Shown here: positions 5,367-5,407 of the stretch, piece by piece | Layout: every line of letters begins with the position of its first letter | How positions within the stretch are numbered: position 1 is the stretch's first letter | Source of the DNA: Deltaproteobacteria bacterium | GTDB lineage: Bacteria > Desulfobacterota > Desulfobacteria > Desulfobacterales > SURF-15 | Assembly: GCA_024644775.1 (NCBI GenBank) | Contig: JAHEHB010000377.1 | Coordinates: forward strand, 1 to 5,407 | Length of the DNA stretch: 5,407 bases | Reading direction: 5' to 3' | Made by a program: the position numbers and the translations under genes | The notes under the pieces: model-generated | Seen by the model: only the letters and a program-made list of their open reading frames with translations | Database searches by the model: none | What the model was told of the DNA's origin: nothing

Positions 5367-5407
5367 ATGACACGGTGCGGGTTGGCAGCACCCGATAACA
5401 AACTCCC
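5367..5407 (+). CDS. Start of an unidentified gene, cut by window edge
   Basis: From ATG 5367 the frame is open to the window end and begins MTRCGLAAPDNKL. GAGG (5355-5358) lies eight bases before this ATG and serves as a Shine-Dalgarno. The same frame also has an earlier ATG at 5337 (MSDDIFEAKI...), which has a plausible composition but no good Shine-Dalgarno, so either could be the true start. The gene lies 70-100 bases downstream of the TTGACA/dyad region, which fits as its promoter. Too little is visible to name a family; a self-regulating transcription factor is only a guess from the dyad. Confidence 0.4.
   Translation, partial: MTRCGLAAPDNKL

Noticed and set aside
5374..5394. Overlapping alternative hairpins GGTGC/GCACC and CGGGT/ACCCG suggesting a riboswitch
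   Set aside because: The stems are only 5 bp, fall within the probable coding start of the next gene, and no riboswitch consensus is visible.

Overview
The window (about 5.4 kb, roughly half GC) looks like chromosome from an anaerobic Desulfobacterota organism, most likely a sulfate-reducing Desulfobacterales relative. That placement rests on two things: the gene content (a lactate/glycolate-type FAD/Fe-S oxidase whose Fe-S subunit resembles heterodisulfide reductase) and the intergenic DNA, which is full of small degenerate repeats of kinds I associate from memory with these genomes. It is inference, not a database match.

Layout. Bases 1-309 are the 3' end of a CitE/HpcH-type acyl-CoA lyase gene (malyl-CoA lyase-like). 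Bases 310-834 are a 525-base non-coding gap. It holds a strong 14-bp hairpin just after the lyase gene, a short-repeat array built on TTGGAAT/ATTCCA, about 200 bases in which I recognise nothing, and a probable promoter with an operator-like dyad over its -10 element. Bases 835-4914 are a three-gene operon, all on the + strand with gaps of 56 and 43 bases and a recognisable Shine-Dalgarno before each gene: glcD-like FAD oxidase (catalytic), glcE-like FAD subunit (full length but without the metal-site histidines), and glcF-like Fe-S subunit (two ferredoxin-type cluster motifs plus two complete CCG domains). Bases 4915-5407 are mostly non-coding. They hold two GC-rich hairpins without U-tracts, an AATTCGAA repeat cluster, a 184-bp MITE-like element with terminal inverted repeats, and then a new promoter region (TTGACA, A-tract, perfect 7-bp dyad) leading to what is probably the first codons of another + strand gene cut by the window edge.

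How the genes work together. GlcD should oxidise a short 2-hydroxy acid (glycolate to glyoxylate, or D-lactate to pyruvate). GlcE and GlcF should carry the electrons to a membrane quinone or another acceptor. If the substrate is glycolate, the product glyoxylate is also a substrate or product of malyl-CoA-lyase-type enzymes, which would link the upstream gene to the operon. However, the hairpin and separate promoter suggest the two are transcribed independently.

I do not see a clearly new biological system. The points most worth a second look are the promoter/operator of the glc operon, the MITE-like element, the unusual GlcE, and the unassigned gene start with its dyad at the right edge.
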